In this document: positions 32,811-41,889 of the stretch, in pieces
How the letters are laid out: every line of letters begins with the position of its first letter
Numbering within the stretch: position 1 is the stretch's first letter
DNA from: Burkholderia sp. USMB20
GTDB taxonomy: Bacteria > Pseudomonadota > Gammaproteobacteria > Burkholderiales > Burkholderiaceae
NCBI RefSeq assembly: GCF_000949135.2
Contig: NZ_JTAN02000002.1
Location: forward strand, 1 to 64,000
Length of the DNA: 64,000 nucleotides
Direction of reading: 5' to 3'
Notes under the pieces: model-generated
Database searches by the model: none
What the model saw: only the letters and a program-made list of their open reading frames with translations
What the model was told of the DNA's origin: nothing
Translations under genes and position numbers: made by a program

Positions 32811-33728
32811 CTAGCGGCCCCAGCGCAGCACGAGCGGATCGAGCCGCCGTGCCGCGTCGAGCAGGCCAGCACGCACCTGCGGATGCAGTTCGGGCCAGGG
32901 CGCGCGCGGCCGGTCGCACGCGATCACGCCGCCTTCCTTCAGCAGCGCCTTCGCGGTCAGGAAGCCCGACTGGCGGTTCTCGTAGTTGATCAGCGGCAGC
33001 CAGCGCGCGTATTGCTCGCACGCTTCGTCGCGGCGTCCGGCGAAATACGCGTCGGTGATGCGGCGGATGCCGTCCGGATAACCGCCGCCCGTCATCGCGC
33101 CGGTCGCGCCGGCATCGAGGTCGGCGAGCAGCGTGATGCCTTCCTCGCCGTCCCACGGCCCTTCGATCGCGTCGCCGCCGAGCGCGATCAGCTCGCGCAG
33201 CTTCGACGCGGCGCCGGGCGTCTCGATCTTGAAGTACGACACGGCGTCGATCTCGCGCGCGAGCGTCGCGAGCAGCGACGCCGGCAGCGCGACGCCGCTC
33301 GCGGGCGCGTCCTGGATCATCAGCGGAATGTCGAGGCCGTCGGCGACTTCGCGGAAGAACGCGCGGATCGAGGCGTCGGGCACGCGGAACGTCGCGCCGT
33401 GATACGGCGGCATCACCATCACCATCGCGGCACCGAGTGCCTGTGCGCGGCGGTTGCGTTCCGCGCAGATCCGCGCGCTGAAGTGCGACGTCGTGACGAT
33501 CACCGGCACGCGGCCGGCGACGTGCTCGAGCGTCGTGCGCGTGATGAGGTCGCGTTCGTCGTCGCCGAGCGCGAACTGCTCCGAGTAGTTCGCGTGGATG
33601 CAGATGCCTTGCGAGCCGGCATCGATCATGAAGTCAAGGCAGCGGCGCTGGCCGTCGAGGTCGAGCGCGCCATGCGCGTCGAAGATCGTCGGCGCGACCG
33701 GAAAGACGCCCTGGTAGCGTGCGTTCAT
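32811..33728 (-). CDS. dihydrodipicolinate synthase/N-acetylneuraminate lyase family aldolase
   Basis: This 305-residue class I aldolase has the Schiff-base lysine in DAVSYFKIETPGAASKL, the substrate segment MVMPPYHG, and a C-terminal helical tail. It would cleave or dehydrate a 2-keto-3-deoxy sugar acid made by the neighbouring dehydratase. The ATG at 33728 lies 8 bp after the dehydratase stop, so translation is tightly linked. The GTTGE-type motif of true DHDPS is replaced by ICIHANYSEQF, which argues against a lysine-biosynthesis role. Confidence 0.9.
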   Translation of the reverse strand: MNARYQGVFPVAPTIFDAHGALDLDGQRRCLDFMIDAGSQGICIHANYSEQFALGDDERDLITRTTLEHVAGRVPVIVTTSHFSARICAERNRRAQALGAAMVMVMPPYHGATFRVPDASIRAFFREVADGLDIPLMIQDAPASGVALPASLLATLAREIDAVSYFKIETPGAASKLRELIALGGDAIEGPWDGEEGITLLADLDAGATGAMTGGGYPDGIRRITDAYFAGRRDEACEQYARWLPLINYENRQSGFLTAKALLKEGGVIACDRPRAPWPELHPQVRAGLLDAARRLDPLVLRWGR

Positions 33729-33736
33729 GGGCGCCC

Positions 33737-34909
33737 TCACTCGACGATGTCGAACTGGTCGAGGAACTCGGTCTTCAGCGTGAGACCGAGGCCCGGGACG
33801 TCGTCGCGCAGCTGCAGGAAGCCGTTCTCGGCCACCGGCTCGCCGTCGAAGATGTAATAGAACAGCTCGTTGCCGACTTCCACGTCGAACATCGGGAAGT
33901 ACTCGCTCATCGGCGACGCGAGCGTGCTCATCGTCAGGTGATAGTTGTGCATCTGGCCCGCATGCGGAATCACCGGCACGCTGTACGCCTCGCACAGCGC
34001 GTTGATCTTGTGCGCCATCGTGATCCCGCCGACGCGGTTCGTGTCGTACTGCACGACCGACACGGCCTTGCGGTCGAGCAGCTGCTTGAAGCCGTACAGC
34101 GAGAACTCGTGCTCGCCGCCCGAGATTGGAATGCTCGTCAGCCGGTTCAGCTCCGCGTAGCCGTCGATGTCGTCGGCGATCACCGGCTCCTCGAGCCAGC
34201 GCGGCTGGTACTTCTCGAGCTTCGGCAGGATGCGCTTCGCATACTCGAGGTTCCAGCCCATGTAGCACTCGAGCATCAGGTCGTTGTCGTAGCCGATCAC
34301 CTCGCGGATCGCCGCGACCGACTTCAGGTTCTCCACCACGCCCTGCTGGCCGTGCGCGGGCCCGTAGCCGAAGCGCATCTTGAACGCGCGGAAGCCTTCC
34401 TTCAGGTATTGCCGCGCTTCCTCCTGCATCGCCTTCAGGTCGGTGCGGTAGAGCTTCGAGTAGTAGCAGGGGATCTTCTCCTTGGTGCGGCCGCCGAGCA
34501 GCTTGAACACCGGCTTGCCGACGCTCTTGCCGAGGATGTCCCAGATCGCGATGTCGACCGCCGAGATCGCCGCCATGCCGATGCCCTTGCGGCCCCATGC
34601 ATGGGTCGCGCGGTACATCCGCTGGTTCAGGTACTCGTAGTCCCACGGGTCCTGGCCGATCACGAGCGGCGCGAGGTACTGGTCGATGATCGCCTTCGCG
34701 ACGTGCGGCGCGAGCGCGACGTTGCCGAGGCCGACGATGCCGTCGTCGGTCTCGACTTCGACGACCGTCCACGCATGGAAGCGGAACGTGCTCATGGTTT
34801 CCTGCGGCGCGTACAGCAGGTCCATCGCGTTCGAGCAGAAGTTGCCCTGCGGCGGAACGGTCTTGCCTTTCCACTGGAATACGCGGGCGCGCACGGAGCG
34901 GATCTTCAT
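33737..34909 (-). CDS. enolase-superfamily sugar-acid dehydratase
   Basis: This 390-residue mandelate racemase/muconate lactonizing enzyme-type protein has a capping domain (about 1-130) and a barrel. It carries the metal-ligand carboxylates in LECYMGW, WLEEPV and ISGGEHEF and the catalytic His in [13 protein letters not shown]. The arrangement is closest to L-rhamnonate/galactarate-type dehydratases. The expected reaction is loss of water from an aldonate to give a 2-keto-3-deoxy acid, the substrate for the downstream aldolase. ATG 34909 follows GGAGACACC. Confidence 0.9.
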   Translation of the reverse strand: MKIRSVRARVFQWKGKTVPPQGNFCSNAMDLLYAPQETMSTFRFHAWTVVEVETDDGIVGLGNVALAPHVAKAIIDQYLAPLVIGQDPWDYEYLNQRMYRATHAWGRKGIGMAAISAVDIAIWDILGKSVGKPVFKLLGGRTKEKIPCYYSKLYRTDLKAMQEEARQYLKEGFRAFKMRFGYGPAHGQQGVVENLKSVAAIREVIGYDNDLMLECYMGWNLEYAKRILPKLEKYQPRWLEEPVIADDIDGYAELNRLTSIPISGGEHEFSLYGFKQLLDRKAVSVVQYDTNRVGGITMAHKINALCEAYSVPVIPHAGQMHNYHLTMSTLASPMSEYFPMFDVEVGNELFYYIFDGEPVAENGFLQLRDDVPGLGLTLKTEFLDQFDIVE

Positions 34910-34968
34910 GTAGGTGTCTCCTGGAATCGATGTTGTCGTGTGTGTCGTGTGCGGCTGGCGCGCGAGCG

Positions 34969-36045
34969 TCACGCCGAAGCGGTGGGGGTGCGACGCGCGG
35001 CGCCCATGCGGCACGCGATCTGCAGCGCCTGCCAGGTCGCGCCGACGTCGGCCGTGCCGCGGCCCGCGATGTCGTACGCGGTGCCGTGCGCGGGCGTCGT
35101 GATCGGCACGGGCAGCCCGCCCTGCACGGTCACGCCGCGCGAGAAGCCGAGCAGCTTGATCGCGATCTGCCCCTGGTCGTGGTACATCGTGACGATCGCC
35201 TGGTAGTCGCCGGCCTGCGCCTTCAGGAAGATCGTGTCGGCGGGGAACGGGCCGTGGAACGGCGCGTCGGTCGGCCAGTCGCGCGACTGCAGCTTGCGCA
35301 CGGCCGGCTCGATGATGTCGACTTCCTCGCGGCCGCAGCTGCCGCCGTCGCCGCCGTGCGGGTTGAACGCGGCGATCGCGACCTTCGGCGCCGCGACGCC
35401 GTTCGCGAGCAGCGACCGGTAGATCAGTTCGGATGCCTGTTCGATTCGCTCGACACTCAGCTGGGCCGCCGCATCCTTCAGCGGAATATGCGACGAGATG
35501 CGCGCGGTCCACAGCTCGCCGAGCGTGTTGAATTCGCAGAAGTAGCCGGTCACGCCGAGCGCGGCGGCGAAGTGGTGCAGCTCGTCGTCGTGCCGGAGCC
35601 CGCCGAGCTTCATCGCGTACTTGTTCAGCGGCGCAAAGCAGATCGCGTCGATGTCGCCGGCGAGCGCGGCGTCGAGGCAGCGGTCGAGCACGGTCAGCGT
35701 CGAGCGGCCGCCGGCCGCGCCGGGCTGGCCGACGGTGACCTGCGCGCGATCGATCGTGTCGAGCGCGACGAACGCGGCGCGCGCGGTGGACGGCCGGCCG
35801 CGCACGGCGGCGAGCGACGCGACGGGTTCGACGTCGACCGTCACGCCGGCGACGCGCTGGCCGGCTTCCCACAGCCAGCGGTCGCCGATCAGCACGAGGT
35901 TCGCGCGGGACGTCGCGTCGGGCCGCGCGAGCAGTTTCGCGATCAGTTCGGCGCCGATGCCGGCGGGGTCGCCGAGGGTCAGCGCGACGACGGGCAGTGA
36001 AGCGGCGGGCAGTGCAGCGGCGGGCACGGCGGCGGCGGTCGTCAT
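34969..36045 (-). CDS. PdxA-family dehydrogenase
   Basis: This 358-residue protein belongs to the 4-hydroxythreonine-4-phosphate dehydrogenase family. It has [16 protein letters not shown] near the start and metal-binding His residues in [19 protein letters not shown] and [16 protein letters not shown]. In place of the usual GHTE motif it has DDELHH, a feature of PdxA2-like proteins in sugar-acid operons. It therefore probably oxidises a four-carbon or sugar-acid intermediate and is not the vitamin B6 enzyme. It is the first gene of the operon, divergent from a LysR gene. Confidence 0.88.
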   Translation of the reverse strand: MTTAAAVPAAALPAASLPVVALTLGDPAGIGAELIAKLLARPDATSRANLVLIGDRWLWEAGQRVAGVTVDVEPVASLAAVRGRPSTARAAFVALDTIDRAQVTVGQPGAAGGRSTLTVLDRCLDAALAGDIDAICFAPLNKYAMKLGGLRHDDELHHFAAALGVTGYFCEFNTLGELWTARISSHIPLKDAAAQLSVERIEQASELIYRSLLANGVAAPKVAIAAFNPHGGDGGSCGREEVDIIEPAVRKLQSRDWPTDAPFHGPFPADTIFLKAQAGDYQAIVTMYHDQGQIAIKLLGFSRGVTVQGGLPVPITTPAHGTAYDIAGRGTADVGATWQALQIACRMGAARRTPTASA

Positions 36046-36159
36046 GCGGCGTCTCCGTGGCGGGCGGCGGGCGGTTGCATGTTCATGCGGTGTCTCCGGT
36101 GGCGGCGTGTGGCCGTTGGTGTATGGGGTTCATGCTAGGTAGACGGAATGAGTCGGTAA

Positions 36160-36189
36160 ATTGAAAACTCTTGATGAATCGATAACCTG
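36160..36189. promoter_or_regulatory. candidate LysR operator, copy A
   Basis: A 30-bp block starting ATTGAA and ending AATCGATAACCTG lies between the PdxA-like gene (minus) and the LysR gene (plus). It matches 24 of 30 positions of copy B at 38685-38714, upstream of the second MFS gene, in the same orientation relative to the minus-strand genes. It overlaps the likely divergent promoters. Confidence 0.65.
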
Positions 36190-36200
36190 GAGTAATCGAA

Positions 36201-37145
36201 ATGGGCTCGATCGATCGACGAGACTCGACTCCCCAATTACTGAACCGGCTGCGGATGCGGCAGATCGCGCTGCTGCTCGCGGTGGATGAATGCTCGACGC
36301 TGCGCGCGGCCGCCGGGCAGCTCGGCCTCACACAGCCGGCCGCGACGAAGATGCTGGCCGAACTGGAAAGCGCGCTCGGCCAGCGCCTCTTCGATCGCGT
36401 CGGGCGCGGGCTCGTGCTGAATCCGGCCGGCGAGCGCGTGCTCGGCTATTTCCGCGGGATTCGCGGCAGCATGGAGGCGCTCAATCGCGAGCTCGGCGAG
36501 CTGCAGCTCGGCAGCGCGGGGCGGCTCGCGATCGGCAGCATCATGGCGGCGTCGCCGGGGCGGCTTACCGAGGCGCTGGTGCAGCTGAAGGCGCGCTATC
36601 CGCTGCTGGCGATCGACATCGCGGTCGATACCAGCGACCGGCTGATGCCGCAGTTGCGCGAAGGCGTGCTCGAGGTGGTGATCGGCCGCAACGTCGGCAC
36701 CGATTGCGACTTCCGCGTGGTGGACGACGAGGCGCTCGCGATCATCGCGGGCCGCGACCATCCGCTCGCGGGCGCGGGGCCGGTCGAATTCGACGCGCTG
36801 CTCGACTACACGTGGATCCTGCAGCCGGCCGGCAGCCCGGCGCGCGAGGTGGTCGAGCGCGAGTTCCGCGCGCGTCACCAGCCGATGCCGCGCGGGCTCG
36901 TCGAAACGGGGTCGATCCTGACGACGATGAACCTCGTCGACCGTTCGCGGATGCTCGGCGTGATTCCGTTGACAGTTGCGCAGCGCAACGCGGAGCACGG
37001 GCTGGTTGCGATCATCGATTACGAACTCGACCAGAAGCTGCCGTCGTATGGCAGCCTCGTGCGGCGTGATCGGCCGCTGAGCATTCCGGCGCAGCAGTTT
37101 CTGGCGCTGTTCCATCGGGAAGGCGGCCAGGGCGCGGGCGATTGA
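36201..37145 (+). CDS. LysR-type transcriptional regulator
   Basis: This 314-residue regulator has an N-terminal winged helix (RMRQIALLLAVDECSTLRAAAGQLGLTQPAATKMLAELE) and a C-terminal periplasmic-binding-like effector domain (about 95-300). It is divergent from the sugar-acid operon, 155 bp away, the classical arrangement for a LysR activator that also controls itself. It is also convergent with the minus-strand MFS gene, whose promoter carries the same 30-bp element. The inducer is presumably the operon's sugar acid or an intermediate. Confidence 0.92.
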   Translation: MGSIDRRDSTPQLLNRLRMRQIALLLAVDECSTLRAAAGQLGLTQPAATKMLAELESALGQRLFDRVGRGLVLNPAGERVLGYFRGIRGSMEALNRELGELQLGSAGRLAIGSIMAASPGRLTEALVQLKARYPLLAIDIAVDTSDRLMPQLREGVLEVVIGRNVGTDCDFRVVDDEALAIIAGRDHPLAGAGPVEFDALLDYTWILQPAGSPAREVVEREFRARHQPMPRGLVETGSILTTMNLVDRSRMLGVIPLTVAQRNAEHGLVAIIDYELDQKLPSYGSLVRRDRPLSIPAQQFLALFHREGGQGAGD

Positions 37146-37291
37146 TGGAAGGCGGGGCGGCTACGTTGCGGCGTCACGCACCGGCGAGCTTCGCTCGCGG
37201 TGCGTGATGACGGCGATCAGGGCAGGTCGGGACAATCCACGCCGAGCAGGACCAAGCCCGATACCGCGCGGCGAACCGCCGCCACCCCGCG

Positions 37292-38596
37292 TCAGCGTGC
37301 CGACGGCGCGGCCGGCGCTTCGGCGAGCGACGGCGTCGATGCCGACAGCGCACGATCCGGCCGGATCCGCAGCGCGGCGACGATGCCGATCACGAGCATC
37401 GCGACCGACCCGACGAACGGCACCGTCCAGCTTCCGGTGTGGTCGACGAGATAGCCGAACAGGATCGGCGACAGGATCCCCGCGATCGCGGAACCCGCAT
37501 TCATCATCCCGCTCGCGATGCCCGCGTGCGTCGGCGCGATGTCGCTCGGCACGGCCCAGATCGGCCCGATCGTCAGTTCGAGGCACAGGAACGACCCGGA
37601 CAGGCATAGCGTGATGCCGGCCGTCGAATGCACGAACGCGAGCGGCAGCATGCAGGCGAGCGCGCCGGTGAAGCTCGCGACGATCACGCTCTGGCGCGAC
37701 AGCGCGAGGTTGCCGGTCTTGCGGTAGATGCGGTCGCACAGCCAGCCGCCGAGCGTGTCGCCGACGACGCCCGCGAAGAACACGCCGGACGCGAACAGCG
37801 CGGTGGACTTCAGGTCGAGGCCCTTGCCGTTCAGGAAGAACGTCGGCAGCCACGTGAAGAACAGCCAGGCGGTCCAGCCGTAGCAGAAGTACACGAAGAT
37901 CGTCGGCGCCATCCGGCGGAACAGCGGGCCCCACGGCGTCGGACCCGGCGCCGGTGTCGGCCGGGCGGCGATGGTGGCGGCGGCGGTGGCGCGTGCGCGG
38001 TGCGCGTCGTGGTCGCCGCTGCCGCCGACCGGATACTCGCGAAAGCCGACGATCCACCACACGAGCCACACCAGCGTCACCGCGCCGATCACGAAGAACG
38101 CCGCGCGCCACGACAGCCACGTCATCAGCGCGGCGACGATCGGCGGCGTGACCGCGTTGCCGAGCCGCGAGAACGAATGCGTGAAGCCCTGCACGACGCC
38201 GCGCCGTTCGCGCGTGAACCAGTGCGTGATCGCGCGGGCCTGCGCGGGCAGCGTCGCGCCTTCGCCGATCCCGAGCAGCAGGCGCGCGGCGAACAGCAGC
38301 GCGAGGCTGTGCACGAGCCCGGTCATGAAGGTCGACGCGACCCAGATCAGCCCGCAGCCGATCAGTGTGATGCGGGCGCCGAAGCGGTCGGCGATCCAGC
38401 CGCCGAAGATCTGGCAGATCGCGTACGAATACGCGAACGCGGAGAACGCGATGCCGAGTTCGGTGTTCGACAGCCCGAGTTCGGCCTTGATCGCACCGGC
38501 CGCGGTCGCGAGGTTCACGCGGTCGACGTAGAGGATGAACGAAAGCGCGCACAGCAGCCACAGCGTGTGGCGTCGTTGACGGTGATCGGTCGGCAT
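37292..38596 (-). CDS. MFS transporter (ACS-like), probable sugar-acid uptake
   Basis: This 434-residue protein has 12 transmembrane helices, an N-terminus with CALSFILYVDRVNLATAAGAIKAELGL, and the motif FGGWIADRFGARITLIG. It resembles the MFS protein encoded at 31420-32712 and glucarate/galactonate transporters. ATG 38596 is chosen for the GGAGTGA ribosome-binding site; GTG 38605 lies three codons further out. The promoter carries the operator shared with the sugar-acid operon, so this appears to be a second transporter of the same LysR regulon. Confidence 0.9.
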   Translation of the reverse strand: MPTDHRQRRHTLWLLCALSFILYVDRVNLATAAGAIKAELGLSNTELGIAFSAFAYSYAICQIFGGWIADRFGARITLIGCGLIWVASTFMTGLVHSLALLFAARLLLGIGEGATLPAQARAITHWFTRERRGVVQGFTHSFSRLGNAVTPPIVAALMTWLSWRAAFFVIGAVTLVWLVWWIVGFREYPVGGSGDHDAHRARATAAATIAARPTPAPGPTPWGPLFRRMAPTIFVYFCYGWTAWLFFTWLPTFFLNGKGLDLKSTALFASGVFFAGVVGDTLGGWLCDRIYRKTGNLALSRQSVIVASFTGALACMLPLAFVHSTAGITLCLSGSFLCLELTIGPIWAVPSDIAPTHAGIASGMMNAGSAIAGILSPILFGYLVDHTGSWTVPFVGSVAMLVIGIVAALRIRPDRALSASTPSLAEAPAAPSAR

Positions 38597-38684
38597 GTGT
38601 CTCACTCCATTCTTGTGCGCGTCGTTGCAATGACGCCGCGTTCACTGGCCGGGCCAGCATCGCGCGCCGGAGGAGGCATCGTCT

Positions 38685-38714
38685 ATTGAATCTTTTGGAT
38701 CAATCGATAACCTG
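38685..38714. promoter_or_regulatory. candidate LysR operator, copy B
   Basis: A 30-bp block (ATTGAA, then ending AATCGATAACCTG) lies 89 bp upstream of the MFS ATG at 38596. It matches copy A at 36160-36189 at 24 of 30 positions, including an unbroken 13-base run. Confidence 0.65.
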
Positions 38715-38902
38715 CGGTGTTCGGTTTCGCCGCATTCGGGTGCCGGCTCGGGGCGCCGTGCGGGTTTTCCACGAACGGTTGCGGCATGATGCGGGATGGC
38801 CGCGCACGGACACGACGCACGGCATGGGTCGAACGCGTTTCGACGCCGGTGCCGTCATGATGCAGTGACGCGGCGCAATCGCACAGTCGGGAATGGACGG
38901 AC

Positions 38903-39583
38903 ATGGAACAACGACTTTCACGCCACCGGGACAACCGCTTCTGGCAACTCCAGCCGGTGAAATGGTGGATCCAGGGGCACGGCCGCGACGGCTATTCGTT
39001 CCGGCTGCTGCTGATTCCGCTGCTTGCCGTGTTCGTGCTCGAGTTCGTGTGCGTGATGCTCGACGCGCTGTTCAGCGCGCTCATCGTGAGCGGTGCGATG
39101 ACGCTGTTCCTCGGGATCGCCGGGTATTACGGCGCGAAGCGCGAATGGCTGGTGCCGTCCGCGCCGGCGCGCGCGCTCGTGAAGGCGCGTACCAAGCAGG
39201 CGGCCGAGCGCTTCTCGTCGCTCGGCGCGGGCGCGACGGTGCTCGCGATCTTCGTCAGCGCGACCTCGCTGTCGCGCGTGCTGTCGGGCCAGCCGGTGCT
39301 GGACAGCGCGTCGAAGGACACGGTGTCGATCTTCATCGCGCTCGTGTTCCTGCCGGTGTACGTGTCCGGCGCGGTGCGCAAGCTCGCGATCACGCGGGTC
39401 GAGGAGCTGGAAGCGCTGCGTCAGGTGAGCGCCGGCACGCGGCTGAAGTTCGACCGGGCCGGCGCGGTGCGTGCGGTCGTCGTGAAGGGGCCGGCGGGGC
39501 AATCGACGGTGTCGGTCGCGGAGTACACGCTGCTGGAATTCGAGCCGCCGCTCGAACGCGTGGGGCGTGACCCGAACGCGTGA
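38903..39583 (+). CDS. membrane protein of unknown function
   Basis: This 226-residue protein has four likely transmembrane segments, at about 33-53, 56-76, 107-127 and 138-158 (for example LLLIPLLAVFVLEFVCVML and TVSIFIALVFLPVYVSGAV). A soluble C-terminal stretch rich in basic and acidic residues follows. No domain is recognised. It is convergent with the sensor-kinase gene. Confidence 0.75.
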   Translation: MEQRLSRHRDNRFWQLQPVKWWIQGHGRDGYSFRLLLIPLLAVFVLEFVCVMLDALFSALIVSGAMTLFLGIAGYYGAKREWLVPSAPARALVKARTKQAAERFSSLGAGATVLAIFVSATSLSRVLSGQPVLDSASKDTVSIFIALVFLPVYVSGAVRKLAITRVEELEALRQVSAGTRLKFDRAGAVRAVVVKGPAGQSTVSVAEYTLLEFEPPLERVGRDPNA

Positions 39584-39646
39584 CGAACAAGGCTGCGCGT
39601 GCAGCCATTCGATGCAATGGCCCGGCGGGCGGGGCTCCGGGCCGGA

Positions 39647-40786
39647 TCAGTCGCTTGCGCCCGGAAGCGGGTTCGACGGCGCGGCCGACTGCGCCGGAAA
39701 GCGCCGTTCATCGGGTGTCGGCTCGAGATGGTCGGGCCAATACACCTCGAACCGCGTGCCGCCGCCGGCCGCCGGCGTGCAGACGGCCCCGCCGCGATGC
39801 GCATGGGCGATCGCCGCGACGACCGCGAGCCCGAGGCCGCTGCCGCCGGGCTGCGCATCGTCGACGCGCCGGAACGCCTTGAACACGTGCGGCGCGAAGT
39901 CGGCCGGAATGCCGGGGCCGTCGTCCTCGACCCGCAGCCGGCACATCCCGCCCTCGATGCGCGTCTCGATCCGGATCGCACCGGGCACCGCATGGCGGCG
40001 CGCATTTTCCAGCAGCGCGAGCAGCGCCTGACGGATCCGCACCGGGTCGCAGCGCATCGGCCGCGCGTCGAGATCGAGCACCGGATGCTGGCCGGCGGCC
40101 TGCAGCGCGTGCGCGAACACGTCGACGACCGCGCGGATGTCCGCCGCGAGATCGGCTTCGCGGATCTCGATGCTCAGGTGGCCGCTGTCGGCGAGACTGA
40201 CCACGCGCAGATCCTCGATCAGCCGCGTGAGCCCTTCCACTTGCGTGAGCAGGCTGCGGAACTGCGCTTCGCTCGGCGTGAACACGCCTTCGGCGAGCCC
40301 CTGCAGGCGGCCGCGCAGCACCGTGACCGGCGTGCGCAGTTCGTGCGCGATCGCGGCGTTCCAGAAGGTCTGTTCGTCGGTCACGCGCTGCAGCTCGCTC
40401 GCGAGCGCATTGAAATTGTCGGCGAGCAGCGCCGCTTCGTGCAGCGAACGATCGCCGGCGACGGCACGCGCGCCGAGATCGCCGCGCGCGACGCGGCGGA
40501 TGCTGTCGGTCACCGAGTTCAGCGGCACGAGGATGCGGCGCGCCAAGTGGATCGCGACGACAACCGACAGCACGAGCCCGACCGCCGTGGTGGCGATCAG
40601 CCACACCCATTCCGGGCCGGTCGGGATCCAGTTCGTCTGCTCGAACGACGCGGGCTGGTACAGGTACAGCAGGTAGTAGAACCCGTAGGCCGTCAGCACG
40701 ACCAGCAGCGTCACCGCGAACGCCATCGCGCCCATCGTCAGCGCGATCTGCCGGCTCAATCCGTCGAGCTTCACTCGCCGCTCCAC
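39647..40786 (-). CDS. sensor histidine kinase
   Basis: This 379-residue kinase has two transmembrane segments (about 17-42 and 58-82) enclosing a very short periplasmic loop. HAMP and DHp regions with phospho-acceptor His148 (AIAHELRTPVTVL) follow, then an ATPase domain with N box (LALLENARRHA), G1 (DDGPGIPADF) and G2 (GGSGLGLAVV). It resembles the BaeS/CpxA-type group. The small loop means it probably senses membrane state or a protein partner. Its gene overlaps the response-regulator gene by 16 bp. Confidence 0.93.
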   Translation of the reverse strand: MERRVKLDGLSRQIALTMGAMAFAVTLLVVLTAYGFYYLLYLYQPASFEQTNWIPTGPEWVWLIATTAVGLVLSVVVAIHLARRILVPLNSVTDSIRRVARGDLGARAVAGDRSLHEAALLADNFNALASELQRVTDEQTFWNAAIAHELRTPVTVLRGRLQGLAEGVFTPSEAQFRSLLTQVEGLTRLIEDLRVVSLADSGHLSIEIREADLAADIRAVVDVFAHALQAAGQHPVLDLDARPMRCDPVRIRQALLALLENARRHAVPGAIRIETRIEGGMCRLRVEDDGPGIPADFAPHVFKAFRRVDDAQPGGSGLGLAVVAAIAHAHRGGAVCTPAAGGGTRFEVYWPDHLEPTPDERRFPAQSAAPSNPLPGASD

Positions 40787-41499
40787 AGCTTGTAGCCGAC
40801 GCCGCGCACGCTGACGGGCACGCCGTTGATGCCGAGATCGTCGAGCTTCTTGCGCAGCTTGCTGACGTGGCTGTCCACCGTGCGTTCGAGCGTGTCGCCT
40901 TCCGGCAGACAGGTGGCCATCAGCTCGGCACGGCTGAACACGCGCCGCGGCGTGCGGGCGAGCTGCGCGAGCAGCTTGAATTCGGTGAGCGTCAGCACGA
41001 GCGTGTGCCGCGTGCCGTCGACCTCGACCGTCGCTTCGTGATGCTCGAGATCGATCTCGAACGGGGCCGCGCGCAGCACGCGCTGTTCTTCCTGGCGCGA
41101 GCCGGCCATCGAGCGGCGCAGCACGGCCTGCGCGCGCGCGACGACTTCGGCGGGGTTGAACGGCTTGACCACGTAGTCGTCCGCGCCGATGCGCAGGCCG
41201 GTCAGTTTGTCGATGTCCTGGTCGAGCGCGGTCAGCATGATGACCGGCGTATCGCCGCGATGGCGAATCTCGGCGAGGACTTTCCAGCCGTCGACGTGCG
41301 GCATCTGCACGTCGAGCAGCACGAGGTCGGGCTTCAGCGACAGGTGCAGTTCGAGCGCGCGGCGGCCGTCGGCCGCGTGCACGGTGCGCAGGCCGCTGCG
41401 CGCGAAATACGCGGTGAGGATCTCGGCGATCTCGGGTTCGTCCTCGGCGATCAGGACGAGCGCCTGGCCGGCGCCGGGAGAGGAGGAAATATCGGACAT
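40771..41499 (-). CDS. OmpR/BaeR-type response regulator
   Basis: This 242-residue regulator has a receiver domain (phospho-acceptor Asp63 in DLVLLDVQMPH, Lys in DDYVVKPFNP) and a winged-helix output domain ending DSHVSKLRKKLDDLGINGVP and VRGVGYKLW. ATG 41499 is chosen because residues upstream in the same frame look non-coding and the receiver then begins in the usual place. It is upstream of and overlaps the kinase gene. Its start faces the amine-oxidase gene at 41890. Confidence 0.95.
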   Translation of the reverse strand: MSDISSSPGAGQALVLIAEDEPEIAEILTAYFARSGLRTVHAADGRRALELHLSLKPDLVLLDVQMPHVDGWKVLAEIRHRGDTPVIMLTALDQDIDKLTGLRIGADDYVVKPFNPAEVVARAQAVLRRSMAGSRQEEQRVLRAAPFEIDLEHHEATVEVDGTRHTLVLTLTEFKLLAQLARTPRRVFSRAELMATCLPEGDTLERTVDSHVSKLRKKLDDLGINGVPVSVRGVGYKLWSGE

Positions 41500-41645
41500 G
41501 GCCGCTTGTTCAGGTGCATCGGGGTTCCATCGAATCGCAATACTACCGTACCGCCCATGCCGTCGACCGGAGACGGGAAGCGGCCGGCCCGGGCCGGCCA
41601 TGCCGGCTGTCCGGCGCCTTTCAGGACGGCTGCCATCGCTCGCGC

Positions 41646-41720
41646 GACAGGGGAATACCCTGTCTTTTTTTCTCGATCCAGTTTTATGTATCATGACCTA
41701 TCTTTTGCAACATTTACTAA
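41646..41720 (+). promoter_or_regulatory. shared regulatory element, copy 1 (upstream of amine oxidase 1)
   Basis: It holds ACAGGGGAATACCCTGT followed by TTTTTTT, then at 40 nt past the ACCC the block TATCATGACCTA, a TTTTGCAACAT stretch and TTTACTAA. Three further copies occur at 45571, 56442 and 62978. Here there is no plus-strand gene upstream to terminate, so the hairpin-plus-T structure is not simply a terminator. Confidence 0.7.
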
Positions 41721-41889
41721 TTAAGCGAGCCGACGAATCCTTATCGTGACGGGGACCTTCGGCACGCGGCGAGGCAGGCGTACGCACCGGCCTCGACGCA
41801 TTCGGTCGTCGGATTTCGCGCGGACGAAAGTCGCGTGCCGCCGGGCACGCGGTCGTTCGCGCCCTTTTGCAGGCAGGAACCCAACCATC

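Noticed and set aside
34969-36045. Assigning this gene as pdxA of vitamin B6 synthesis
   Set aside because: It is embedded in a sugar-acid operon and lacks the usual GHTE motif; family assignment only is supported.
41685-41713. A sigma-54 promoter in shared element copy 1 (TGAC...TTTTGCA)
   Set aside because: The GG/GC doublets are not kept in the other three copies, which fit a TTGTCA-N17 promoter better.
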